A DNA stretch of 64,000 nt, taken from positions 4,239,398-4,303,397 of the forward strand of contig NC_089738.1 of NCBI RefSeq assembly GCF_035083965.1. The letters are read 5' to 3'. Source of the stretch: Branchiostoma lanceolatum (Eukaryota > Chordata > Leptocardii > Amphioxiformes > Branchiostomatidae). How positions within the stretch are numbered: position 1 is the stretch's first letter; every line of letters starts with the position of its first letter. The notes beneath the pieces were generated by a model. That model saw only the letters and a program-made list of their open reading frames with translations. It was not told the DNA's origin and made no database searches. The translations under genes and the position numbers were made by a program. Shown here piece after piece: positions 22,901 through 33,183 of this stretch.

Positions 22901-24652
22901 ACTGTTTTTTCCTCATACCAGACATTGACATGCAAAGCTAACAAGTAATTGTTAATCCATAGAGCCCATTGGGGAAGTCTGCCCTCTCCCTCTGTCTATA
23001 AATCCTAGGTAAAAGCCTACTGTACATTGATAAAGGTTAGACATCCAGGTAATACGTTACCCAAGGTAACAGTTGCTCAATCATCTGCATAGATTTGGGA
23101 AAATCTGTCTTGTTACATAAGTAACTGTTCCTTTGCGTCCTTTTGATTTCGTGTTTTAGGTGCCATGAAGACACAGCACCGTATTAAAGACAAGCACATG
23201 TTTGCAGTGTGGTGACTTTGCGTTGAGCTCTCACTTCGAACTCATCACACTGCAGAAGTGTGCTCAAAACTACTGCAAACATTTCATGATTTACAGTACA
23301 ATTTACATGATGATGATGGCTGCTTCTTCGCTTCCGAAGATTACTGGGAATTTTGTCCACCTCTGCAGGCTCTTCTGTACATACCAGTATATCAAAAGCT
23401 TGAAAAATAAGTAGTTCTAACATCTCTGCAACCTCAGTGTCACTGACGGAAGGTATCTGTATTTGTAGTTGTTCGTGCAGAATCTGAAGGTAGTGGATGC
23501 TACCTGAAACGTCTGACCGTTTCCAAATTTTTATCCAGTACTGTTGCTTGAATGTTTTCTGGCATATCTTATTACCTGTCTAACCTTCATCAATGCATCT
23601 CTCCAACCTCTTACAGACTATAAATTGGAGTGGGTATCTGGAGGAAAGGGGAACAACACAGGAGAGTTCTACATCCCCCACAGTGTGGAGGTGGACATGT
23701 TTGGGCAGGTCTGGGTGGCGGACAGGGCAAACAACAGGACACAGGTGTTCCACGGAGGACAACAGCCCACTTTCATCGGGGAATGGACATCATGTTTTAG
23801 AGGGGACGGGCCATATTCTGTTCGGTAAGCAACTACCCAAAATTATGGAACATTTTATGCCTTTACATTATGGATTGCATTGTAAACACTGCATTAACTA
23901 TCTCTGTATATATCAGGGCTGTCTCCAGGACCCGTCCTTCCATCCCTGGAAGGAAATTTGCTTGTTGGGATGGAAAAAATTCAACCCCTTCCATCCCAAA
24001 ATATCAATTTCATGAGATAAAACTGATGAAAATGTATTCTTTAAGCTTAAAATGACAAATTCAACAATGAAAATTAAAAAATCGGCTCCCAAACAATGAG
24101 TGGGACGGGAAAAAATTTAAAGCTGGAGACAGCCCTGGTATATATGTAAATATTTTATGTTTGGGGCCGCATCTATAAGCAGCGACACCTATAGCTGCAG
24201 TGAAGAAGTCAGAATTGCCCTGAGGAAGGTGACAGATGGTCACCGAAACGTTGGTCGATTAAACATTTGGCGTTTTAGAATAGGCTATAAAACTAAAGGT
24301 CATGTTTCTCTTTCATTTCTGACCATAATATTCATATATATCTTTAAAATAAATTGAATGATAATCGTTTTTTGCTGTATCTTTAAGATTTCTGAATATT
24401 TTTTCTCTTCCTTATCACAGATTCAGTGCAAATAAGAAGTACCTGCTGGTCATCCAGTTAAACCTTTCACGTGTCTTAATTCTGGCTGCTCCATCAAAGG
24501 CTGGTTTCCTTGGCAACTGCACAGTGATTGACACCATCCAGATGGCCCCTGGTGTCAAACCACACCTACTTTCTGTCAGCCAATCAACAGGTGCCTTTTA
24601 TGTTGGAGAAATAGGAGCCAATCAGAGTCAAAAATTTGTGCCTTTGCACTGA
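19919..24652 (+). CDS. NHLRC3: NHL repeat-containing protein 3
   Basis: Five exons: 19919-20116, 21845-22007, 22544-22744, 23617-23824 and 24421-24652, with phases 0, 1, 1, 2 and clean GT/AG borders, giving 333 residues (human about 347). The N-terminus has a hydrophobic stretch (FVCFLLLGIV) fitting a signal peptide or anchor. NHL-repeat landmarks shared with vertebrate NHLRC3 are QIWVTDVGSG, GHTVK, VLGTPGK, VDGDGG, NNRL, IPHSV, VWVADR, LLVIQLNLSR and the C-terminal YVGEIGANQSQKFVPL. The family forms a secreted or lysosomal six-bladed beta-propeller; its activity is not established. N-glycosylation sequons (for example NGT, NNT, NLS) suit a secretory-pathway protein. Intron 1 carries a G-run and a dispersed repeat, intron 4 a hAT-type MITE. 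Confidence 0.95.
20679..20699 (+). repeat. G-run of 21
   Basis: An unbroken run of 21 G in NHLRC3 intron 1, followed by AGGATG. It may form G-quadruplexes and its length is likely variable or an assembly-sensitive figure. Confidence 0.9.
21240..21665 (+). repeat. Dispersed repeat in NHLRC3 intron 1
   Basis: Begins with an AATTATGCAGATTAG word pair and continues with GCTAGGGGGCCCAAAC, AAGCTATCTACCACAC and CCATCAACAGCTTCTTGAGT, matching the family at 2360-2640. Confidence 0.65.
22940..23020 (+). mobile_element. Tail fragment related to the 5S-headed SINE
   Basis: AATCCATAGAGCCCATTG and TAAATCCTAGGTAAAAGCC match the 3' part of the SINE at 27860-28258. It has no 5S-like head and lies in NHLRC3 intron 3. 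Confidence 0.6.
23914..24137. mobile_element. hAT-type MITE, 224 bp
   Basis: Ends CAGGGCTGTCTCCAG and CTGGAGACAGCCCTG are perfect inverted repeats, flanked by the 8-bp duplication GTATATAT (23906-23913 and 24138-24145). It lies in NHLRC3 intron 4. A decayed relative is at 27170-27345. Confidence 0.9.
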
Positions 24653-24839
24653 GAGGGGGAAGTAAAACCTTTTCTGATAGGTCAACTTCTTCTTTTACCT
24701 TATTGGCTGACAATATTGAAATTGTTTCACATGGTAGAATCAATCCTTTGAAAGCTACTTGTTAGTAAGTAGGGAAATGTCTTTATCGAAATGATATGCA
24801 AAACAGCTAAATAGATTGTGCAATATTATATCATTGTGA

Positions 24840-25465
24840 TTTATGTACATATTTGTATGAGTCAGAGTCTACAATTTCTTGTATTGATAACAAAAGAAAT
24901 ACTGCAATGTTATTGTTAAGAGACTTAGTTTTACAAAATATGACATCATTTTCACAGATATAATCATTTCAAAACATATAGAATATTTTTATTTGTATCA
25001 ATGGCATATAGAAAATACACAACAACTGTTACGTAAGACGTTTAAGGATTTTCTTCTTCATATTTGTATGAATCAGAGTCTATTGATAAAAGAAAACTGC
25101 AATGTTGTTGATAAGAGAAGTTTTTCAGCATTGTGAACTTAGTTTTACAAAATATGACAACACTTTCACGGATGAAATCATTTCAAAACGTATAGAATAT
25201 ATGGAATATTTTTATTTGTATCAATGGCATATACAAAATACACAACAACTGTTACGTAAGACGTTTAAGGATTTTCTTCTTCATATTTGTATGAATCAGA
25301 GTCTATTGATAAAAGAAAACAATGTTGTTGGTAAGAAGTTTTTTAAGCAGTGTGAACTTAGTTTTACAAAATATGTTCACAGATGAAATTATTTCAAAAC
25401 GTATCAAATATACGGAATATTTTTATTTGTATCCATGGCATATACAAAATACACAATGTAAGAAG
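24840..25465. repeat. ~215-bp tandem repeat, about three copies
   Basis: CTTAGTTTTACAAAATATG recurs at about 24924, 25138 and 25357, and TTTTTATTTGTATCAATGGC at about 24987, 25208 and 25421. It fills the spacer between the 3' ends of NHLRC3 and GPATCH3 and stops just before the GPATCH3 stop codon. Confidence 0.9.
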
Positions 25466-25494
25466 TTCAAGAATTCACTGAGTCATTTCTTCCA

Positions 25495-28400
25495 TCATGT
25501 CTTGTCCTCCTGTGTGCCTTTGACAAAGGGGACACTAGTCCTGTACTTGAGTGTGTGTGGTCCTGCTTGTCTAGTCAGCGTCTCCGCGTTATCCAGTTGG
25601 TACGGCTTGTCGTACACAGTAGAGATCACGACGTCTTTCTCTACGCGGCGTCGTTTAAACTTGTTCCCTCCAGCCTGGCGATCCAGCTTCTCGCCATAGA
25701 ACCTGCAGAGAGACAGATAGAAAATAGTTTTGTATACACATCTTAAGAAAAACAAAACTACCACAGAATGCAACACAATGTACAGTAGTACTTTGAGATG
25801 CTGGTTTACAATTACTGTAATTCACTTCATCTTCACGGTAGCAAAATTTCACGGTGTAAGGAAAATGGACATATTCATTGAACTTTAACTTCAGGTGGCG
25901 GCAAGTGATTTACAGAACGGATGTGTGAAGGAATCATAAATAATAACAACAGTTATTTTCCCGGTGATGATAAGTTCACGGTACAGAGGTGACCATGAAA
26001 ACAGTGAACATAAAGTTACAGTGAACGAAACAAGATTTACAGAAACTTCTAGCCCCCTGGCAAAGTTACACAAGTAATCAGCTACTGTATGTATGTTTGT
26101 CAGACTACCCCTCTGACTCATTTAAGATGTGACCTACACATGTATACCTCATTAAATTCTCACTATCTCAGTCAGTCTAAAAGACTATGACTTAAACTGC
26201 GCAAATCGGGATGTTATAAAATACAGTTTGTCTACAAATCAAATTTATTAAATGTAAGAAGAAGTGTCATACTCAAGTTATATCACGACCACATCTGTAT
26301 TTAGAGTCGCTTGGAAGAGTGGTGTGAAGACTAGCCGACTGCTGCCCACCCGTGTCAGGGACCTGGCAGCAGTTTAATCAAATACTGGATACTACAACAG
26401 TAATAAATGTACTTACCCAAAGCCTCTCTTGTCCCAGGGACCTTGTCCTTCGTTCCCCAAGGCGTCTGCCGGCCCCTTTTTCCAGGACCCCAGCCCCTCC
26501 CCGTCACACCAGCCTTGTTTCTCCATTATCTTACGCCCCAGGCCCTGGGGTGGAAATATACACATGAAATGATCTATGCAAGCTCAATAATGATGATATT
26601 TAGTTGCCCACACATGGGCTAAATGCAGTAGTTTCACTATCACATGAAACGTTTACGTAAAGAATCATTATGTGTAGCGTATCTGAACAGTGGGAGAAAC
26701 AAAACAAGAAGCTATGCTACACTATATCTAACCTTTACAAAACAGTCGAACAAACAATATGCTATCCAATACTGAATGGCTGGGATTTTTGACATGTCTT
26801 GTATCTTATATTATGTCATGCCTGGGCCTAATCACATAGGGGGTTCGGGAGTGTTATCACACAGGCTTCCATAGAATATTTTGAATGCATTTCGAGCGCG
26901 CCGGTTGCGCCGCCGTCGGAAATTCGAATACCGGATTCGGAGATTAGAATCAATGTTGTTGAAGTTTTGTGTTCGAGGACACAAACCTCCCTCAACTTCT
27001 AGCACATTCCGCATTGAAATGTGTGTTTTCTCGGGTGGGTATGACCAAGGTATGACATAAATAAAATACAACACGTTGTATTCCGCATCACCCTCGGTCC
27101 CAGCCCTCCCGCGGGTCGGATTCTATATTTACACTGCATTTTGAGCACTACTTTAACTAATCAACCAGGACCTCAGGACAGAAATTTGCTTTTGGACTGA
27201 AAAAAGAAATTTAGCCTGTCTGTCATGACATGAAAGTGAATGAAATGTATTTTTGTGAGCTTGAAATGAAATATTGTCAACATGGACTCTTAAACATTGA
27301 GTGGGATGGAAAGAAAAACTCAAAGCTGGAGACAGCCCTATAAATCAACAACTGTTCATGTTGTTTTCTTACGTTCTGTCACTAGCATAATGAGATTACT
27401 GTTGATACCACAAACAAAATAAGAACCTTTGTATGCTTCTCAAACTGTCCAATCTTCCCTCCTTGATCCCTCCGTTCCTTCCGTTGCTTGCGTGCGAGCT
27501 TTTTCGAATTCTTTTTTGAGGGAACATCTTCCCCATCTAGCCCTGCCCTTAGCCGCTGCTCAAGACGCATCTGGAGATAGTCCCGGGCATCCTTGTCTCC
27601 TCCATCTGTAAGAACAAAAAATGTCACTTTCTCTAGTTTTCAAGTCGAGAAGTCAACCACTATCATTAGTTGCAGCACAAAGTATTAACTAGGAAAGACA
27701 CTCAGAGAGGGCAATCTGCTGCGAAGGCAATATCGTTTTCTCAGCAGTTTACATGGTTGTAATCTGTAGTTAGATAGGAGGCTGCACTTTGCAAAGAAGC
27801 TGATGGGGGGCTGAAAATCAAATTCTTCCTTCAAGCAAACAAAAATCAAGATCTTGAGGTATCCTGTTCATTAACTAACCAATGCTGGTCTGGCTTTTAC
27901 CTAGGATTTACAGACAGGGCATCCAAAAATGGGGGTGGGGTGGTGGGTTAGGGGTGACCAGATATCCCGCAATGGGCTCTATGGATTAATAATATCAGGT
28001 GTATTTGCAGCCAGTGCCACAGGCAGGTACCCAATGTGTAGGGTAATGAGGCTGTTTAACGTGTTCGAGGCACCTCCTCGAGCACGGGACCCCCGTTTTA
28101 CGTCCCTCCCGGAAGACGATTTCGTGGAAAGCTTCGTGAGGCTACAGCAATCCGGACGTCCTTGGTTGGTCCCCCATCCAAGCACTGTCCGGACCGCGCG
28201 TTGCTTAACTTCCGAGATCGAGGGATCGGGTGTATCCAACGCGCCACGCGGCCGTAGCTAACAATTACTTGGTTAACTAACAATTAATTAATTAATTAAC
28301 AATTACAAAAGACGCTCTGAAGCCCTGCTAGCTAATAGCCTGACACTGGTAAAAAAAAGAAGCTAGAAAACAGAAAAAGGATACGGTGAGAAAGCAGGTG

Positions 28401-31400
28401 CGACGACCATACCTGGATCATAGTACACGCTCATGTCTACATCCCAGTCGTCCGTGGTCCTCTCGTCGAAGTCACCCCTCAGTTGGTCCCAGTACTGAGC
28501 GTCTGTGTAGAACACCAGACCGCTGCCGCCCTTCTCCCACTTCAGCTCGATCTCCTCCTCAAACAGACGCTCCTTGTTCCGCCCCTGTTTGGTCACGTCG
28601 TCGTACAACGCCTCGTGGCGCTCCCACTCTTCACACGTGTTGTCGTCCTGGGGGGAAAAGAAGTTTGGGAGAGTTCAACACACTTCATACATTTAATCAT
28701 AACAATCCAGAGACATATACACATCTACTGAGACAGCAAGTGAACAATATCACTGCAGTATGTTTCTTTGTATCCATTGCCACAAGTTGCTACTCTGTAC
28801 TCAGAATCATATATCCATTACTGAACCTTGAAAGTCTGCAATGTGGACAACTACATATAGATTTTCTGTGATTTTATCAAAAGCTAGTCAAAGTCAAGTC
28901 AAAGCCTTTATTTTCCTTCAAAAGTTTGTTCAGCCACATAGGCTGCTTTTCAACAAGGTCGAAGTGGAGGGGGAGGTAGTCAAGGATAGCTAGGTAGTAT
29001 TGGAGGCATATGGTAATTAGTATACATTAGGTGGGACAGGCTTTTTAGCGAATGCCCACAAACGCCCACTCTGGCGAAGTCCGCGCTGCACGAATCTAAT
29101 TTTTTTTGCTTGCAATATGTTCAGGTTGTGTTCCCATTAATTAATCCTGAGTTTCAAGTCAATCCATCGATCCGAAGTTAGATAAAGCGAACTTGAAGAT
29201 TCTTACCTGGCTTTTTAGCGAATGCCCAGCAAAAAAAGGCTTTTTAGCGAATGCCCACTATATCAGCCAAAATATCGGCCATCGTGACACGGGCGCTAAA
29301 TCTAACACCATAAACATGTTCAACAAGTTGTCCCCTGAATGTGTACTCAGTTTCCGTGCTGTACAAGCCTGTAAAGTCACTTTATTCTACGAAATGCACG
29401 GCGCGGCCTGCGGCACGTATTCGGGGTAGAGGCCGCTAGTAACCTGTCCCAAATATACAAATGAGCCGCCATATTGGATTTTTACGTCCGGGGCAGTGGA
29501 TTCCCACGCCGTGTATTTCGTAGAATAAAGTGACTTTACAGGCGTGTAAAGCACGGAAACTGAGTACACATTCAGGGGACAACTAGTTGAACATGTTTAT
29601 GGTGTTAGATTTAGCGCCCGTGTCACGATGGCCGATATTTTGGCCGATATAGTGGGCATTCGCTAAAAAGCCTTTTTTGCTGGGCATTCGCTAAAAAGCC
29701 AGGTAAGAATCTTCAAGTTCGCTTTATTTAACTTCGGATTGATGGATTGACTTGAAACTCAGGATTAATTAATGGGAGCACAACCTGAACATATCCCAAG
29801 CAAAAAAAATTAGATTCGTGCAGCGCGGACTTCGCCAGAGTGGGCATTTGTGGGCATTCGCTAAAAAGCCGATGCGTACATTAGGTCTGTCTTAAACTCT
29901 TTAGTATACAAGAACATGTAGCAAAACATACAGCCTTCTTTTGATATAGAGAACACTTCCACTTACATCATCGGAGTGGGACTCATCAGCTTTATCTTCC
30001 TTCTCCTTCTGCTGTCTCTGTTGCTCCCTCCTTTCCTCCTTCTCTTCTTCCTTCCTTCTCTGTTGCTCCTCCACGAATCCCACCTCAGCAGACAGCTCCT
30101 CCCCTGTACCCGTCAGCACCATGGTTCCTTCCTTCACACTACCCCCGTAGTCAAATGGTACATTCCCGTACCTCTTACTGGACCCAGTGGAAGGGAAGAC
30201 CAGTCCAAGTTTGTGGATGAGAATAGGGGGGAGCCTGCAGGTCCGGATTAGTTCTAGAAACACTTTGATTGGCGTTCCAACATTCCCGCGAGGCATGACG
30301 TCGGGCGGGTGGAGCTCTATGAGCTTCTGGAGCTCTGATTGGCTGATGGTTTCTCCGTCTTTTCTCTTCCGTCTTTGCTCTATTTCCTTTCTGGTCTGGT
30401 ATTTAAGAGCATCAGAACCTGAAACATTGGAGGATGATTGGACCTGTATGTTATCTGTATGTATAGCACTACATACATGTACACATCATAAACGTTGTAC
30501 ATGTTTTATGTCTTAAAGAGTCTTAAACAACCAATACAGGCTTTTTATTTGACGTCACATGCACCGCGTGTTGGATTACAGCGTACGTCCGCAAACCACA
30601 CCAAGATACCATTGCTTAATCAAATTATCTGCCAACATGGTCACTGTGGGATTCAAAAGATAATATGACGTCAACAAAAAGTCTCTATTTGTTGCTCCTA
30701 AATTTGCTTTTCAAGAACAGGAACATCAATTTCAATGAATGAAACAATGAACAAAAATTATGACAAAGGACCAGCAGTGTTAGTGCAGAAAATAGAATGT
30801 AACAAGAATTTGCAAATCATATCTGCTTGGCGATAATAAAATCATCACAACCGGGTTTCACAACCAACATATGAATCATAATATTTTATCAAATCATCAT
30901 TCTCTATCCCACCTTCCTCCGCCAGCCTGACCCTCCTGATGGTTGCCCGGTGCCTGAGGTAGTCCCCCCGCCTGTCCACCCAGTGTTTCCCGTGGTACAG
31001 TTTCACCAGCTCGTCCCATCTCTGCTCCACAACGCGCACAACACAACACAGAGTTCTCCTTCTGTCCGCCTTACATCTGCTTGAACCGGCTTCATTCTCG
31101 TTGTCCACACTTACTCTATAGTCTGTCAATACTTTCTGCTCAGGTGTGGATGTAGACGGTAAAACTACCGTATTTGTACTTACTCCAGTCGCCTTCTGGC
31201 TGTGCTTTTCGGGAAGATTTGTTCCTGAACTTACGACGTCGCCCCCCTCCCCCTTCCCTTCTTGCGAAACACTTTCTTCATGGTTTCCCCCCGCTGTATC
31301 CGTGTCTCTAGCCTCCGGACGATGTCTGAAGTGGAAACAGTCGAATCCCCCGCTTTCTATAAACTGGGAGAAGTAGTTTCTGAGATCCGCTGAGTGGAAA

Positions 31401-31459
31401 AGTCCCGGAATGTTGCCGACGATTCCGTAGACGACTTTCTTCGTGTTTGTGTCAGCCAT
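25495..31459 (-). CDS. GPATCH3: G-patch domain-containing protein 3
   Basis: Six exons on the minus strand: 31459-30913, 30418-29967, 28647-28413, 27605-27427, 26544-26417 and 25702-25495, with phases 1, 0, 1, 0, 2, giving 582 residues (human 525). Landmarks are the N-terminal VVYGIVGNIPGLFHSADLRN block, a Lys/Glu-rich disordered stretch, MPRGNVGTP and GSSKRYGNVPF in exon 2, LFEEEIELKWEKGGSGLVFY and DDWDVDMSVYYD in exon 3, and GGDKDARD in exon 4. The G-patch itself (GLGRKIMEKQGW then GEGLG) is in exon 5. G-patch proteins commonly activate DEAH-box helicases; vertebrate GPATCH3 has been linked to dampening RIG-I-like receptor signalling. Oddities are a weak exon 4 donor (AAAG|GTTCTT), which still gives the conserved HTK-GLGRK join, and introns with a SINE and an 844-bp foldback element. 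Confidence 0.95.
27170..27345. mobile_element. Decayed hAT-type MITE relative
   Basis: Shares GAAATTTGCTT, AAAATGTATT-like and GAGTGGGATGGAAAG words and the end AAAGCTGGAGACAGCCCT with 23914-24137; the left end is eroded. It lies in a GPATCH3 intron. Confidence 0.7.
27860..28258 (-). mobile_element. SINE with a 5S-rRNA-derived head
   Basis: On the minus strand, 28258-28141 (118 nt) reads as a 5S rRNA relative: GCTACGGC at the 5' end pairs with GCTGTAGC at the 3' end over eight base pairs (one G-T). ATCTCGGAAGTTAAGCA matches the A-box region and CTTGGATGGGGGACC the C-box. The rest is divergent from typical animal 5S. A body (GGGAGGGACGTAAAACGG) and a tail (AATCCATAGAGCCCATTG, TAAATCCTAGGTAAAAGCC) follow; the tail words recur at about 22950-23015. 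This is the layout of SINE3-type elements. It lies in a GPATCH3 intron. Confidence 0.8.
29033..29876. mobile_element. 844-bp foldback element with 10-bp target duplication (MULE-like)
   Basis: Two arms of about 370 bp (29033-29404 and 29508-29876) are inverted copies of each other, around a ~100-bp unique centre. TACATTAGGT occurs at 29023-29032 and 29877-29886. GGCTTTTTAGCGAATGCCC occurs three times per arm. Very long inverted repeats with a 9-10 bp duplication are typical of Mutator-like non-autonomous elements. It lies in GPATCH3 intron 2 and has no coding sequence. Confidence 0.9.
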
Positions 31460-31832
31460 GTTTTTGTGATGACGTCAGAGGAATATGACGTCATTCGGAC
31501 GCCGGACGATTCCATCTACAGGGGGTGTTCGTTTGTATAATATACCGTAAATGCATTTAAGTTCGCGTGGTTTTTTATTTTAATATTTCGCGGTAGGCAG
31601 AAAATGGCGTGTTCGCCGTGGTTTTAAGTTAACGTTTGAAACAATAGTAGCGCTACAGTCATAGGTGGGCAAAAAGTTTCGCGGTGGTTTTAAGTTTTAA
31701 GAAAGGTCCTAGACTCGACCTTTGAACTTCCTGGAAGTTTCCCGCCTTTTGTTGACCGACGACGCCGGGTGTTACACCGGGCCCGCATTCGCATTCCGAG
31801 ACGAGTCGTCAGCAGTTTTATTCCGTACCACG
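31460..31832 (+). promoter_or_regulatory. Divergent GPATCH3/Kelch-gene promoter with a probable 5' UTR exon
   Basis: This stretch separates GPATCH3 (minus) from the Kelch gene (plus). A good donor (ACCACG|GTAAGTC) at 31832 and the acceptor TTTTTTCCAG at 33174 suggest a non-coding first exon ending at 31832 that is spliced to the Kelch coding exon. A copy of the lancelet TTCGCGGTGG foldback repeat (about 31540-31708) lies within the shared promoter. The start site cannot be placed from sequence. Confidence 0.4.
31540..31708. repeat. Foldback repeat fragment, TTCGCGGTGG family
   Basis: ACCGTAAATGCATTTAAGTT, GTGTTCGCCGTGGTTTTAAG, GAAACAATAGTAGCGCTA and TTTCGCGGTGGTTTTAAG match the copy at 17957-18165 as direct words; the right arm seems missing. 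It lies in the GPATCH3/Kelch divergent promoter. Confidence 0.6.
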
Positions 31833-32879
31833 GTAAGTCAGGCTCGGATTGCCAAAATTGTCACAACTTTAGTAAATTAACTGTTGAACCAACTGCTGAT
31901 TTGTGTGGCTATGGTCCATGAGTTTGTCGAAACTGAAATTAAGAAAGAAAACTGATCTTGGTTTTCAGACGGGCATTTCTTGGAGCATGGCGTTAACGTT
32001 ACATCTGTTTCTTGTTATTCAGCGTACCGCCGGGGTGTCATAAATATATACTAGAGTAGAGTAGAGTAGAATTTTCGGTCAGGTAGGACTGTTCCAGTTT
32101 AGACCGCTCTTCATTGTTGAATTCCATTTCACTCAACTGTCATGGTGGGTTTGTGTGGATGTTCCAAAGCTCTGTGATTGTACTTTACAGGGTGAACTTC
32201 CATGTTTCCCCATTTCATCATGCTACTAATGCGTCCGGGTAAATCTTCGATAAACATAAGTTTCTCAGATACAGTGATGCACGCAAACATGTCAAACATG
32301 CCTGATATACACATGCTATGATTCATGAATGAATATTCGTAGATTCGAGTACGGTGTCAAGGAGGTTAAAATAGGATTGTAACCTCCTTGCGGTGTGCAG
32401 TATCAAAGCTGAAGGCCATTGTCTCGATTTGCATAACAATGCACAGACTGGTTTTGTTTACGTCTCAGGGGCCTTTAACTTTGACACTGAACATGCAAGA
32501 AAAGCACAAACAAGAAGCGTACTCGAGTCTACGAAAGTGTTTATTGTTCTTGTATGTAGTCTCATACAGGCTTGACAATCATTTGAGTGTGAATCAGGTT
32601 ACCTTTGTAAGTAGAACTATCTAACAGGAGTCACCTTGATTGTTTTTCGTTTATATTTCTAACAGTTGCTATTATTTGCATACCCAGTTAACTGCCTCAT
32701 GAAAAACGCACCAGGTTTGTACTGAACAGTACAAACTGCAAACCCAGATAGATACAATGGGATGGACTGCTACTCTTTTCGATGGGTTAGTGTGGTGGGT
32801 TCTTTAATGCTGCTGGAGGTGTGGCCCTCATAAAACACGGGGCCTCTGAGGGACGTCACTAGCTGAAGCTTAGTACCAC

Positions 32880-33062
32880 TGCAAATGCATTTTGGGTGGT
32901 GATGAAAATGGATGGTTGCAGTGGTTTTAAGTTTGCGGCAGTGCTATACTAGTAGTCACATACTGCTACAGTATTGGACGAAAATGTTCGCGGTGGCTAT
33001 AACTTTAAGTTTCTGGTGAACGGTTGACGTGAAAACCACGAACATAAAACCACTGCGAACTC
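32880..33062. repeat. Foldback repeat, TTCGCGGTGG family
   Basis: CTGCAAATGCATTTTGGGTG start, ATGTTCGCGGTGGCTATAAC, then CACGAACATAAAACCACTGC at the right. It lies in the Kelch-gene 5' UTR intron, about 110 bp before the coding exon. Confidence 0.65.
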
Positions 33063-33183
33063 AGTTCCTCCGGGTTTTGAGTCAACCACCCTATTCACAA
33101 GTCTATTGTGCCAACTTCATCATCTGGTGTCTAGAAATATATAACTGATCATCATGTCCTGTTTTTTTTTCCAGGATTAAAGT

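Noticed and set aside
28141-28258. Functional 5S rRNA gene.
   Set aside because: Too divergent from usual animal 5S and continuous with a SINE body and tail; a promoter module is more likely.
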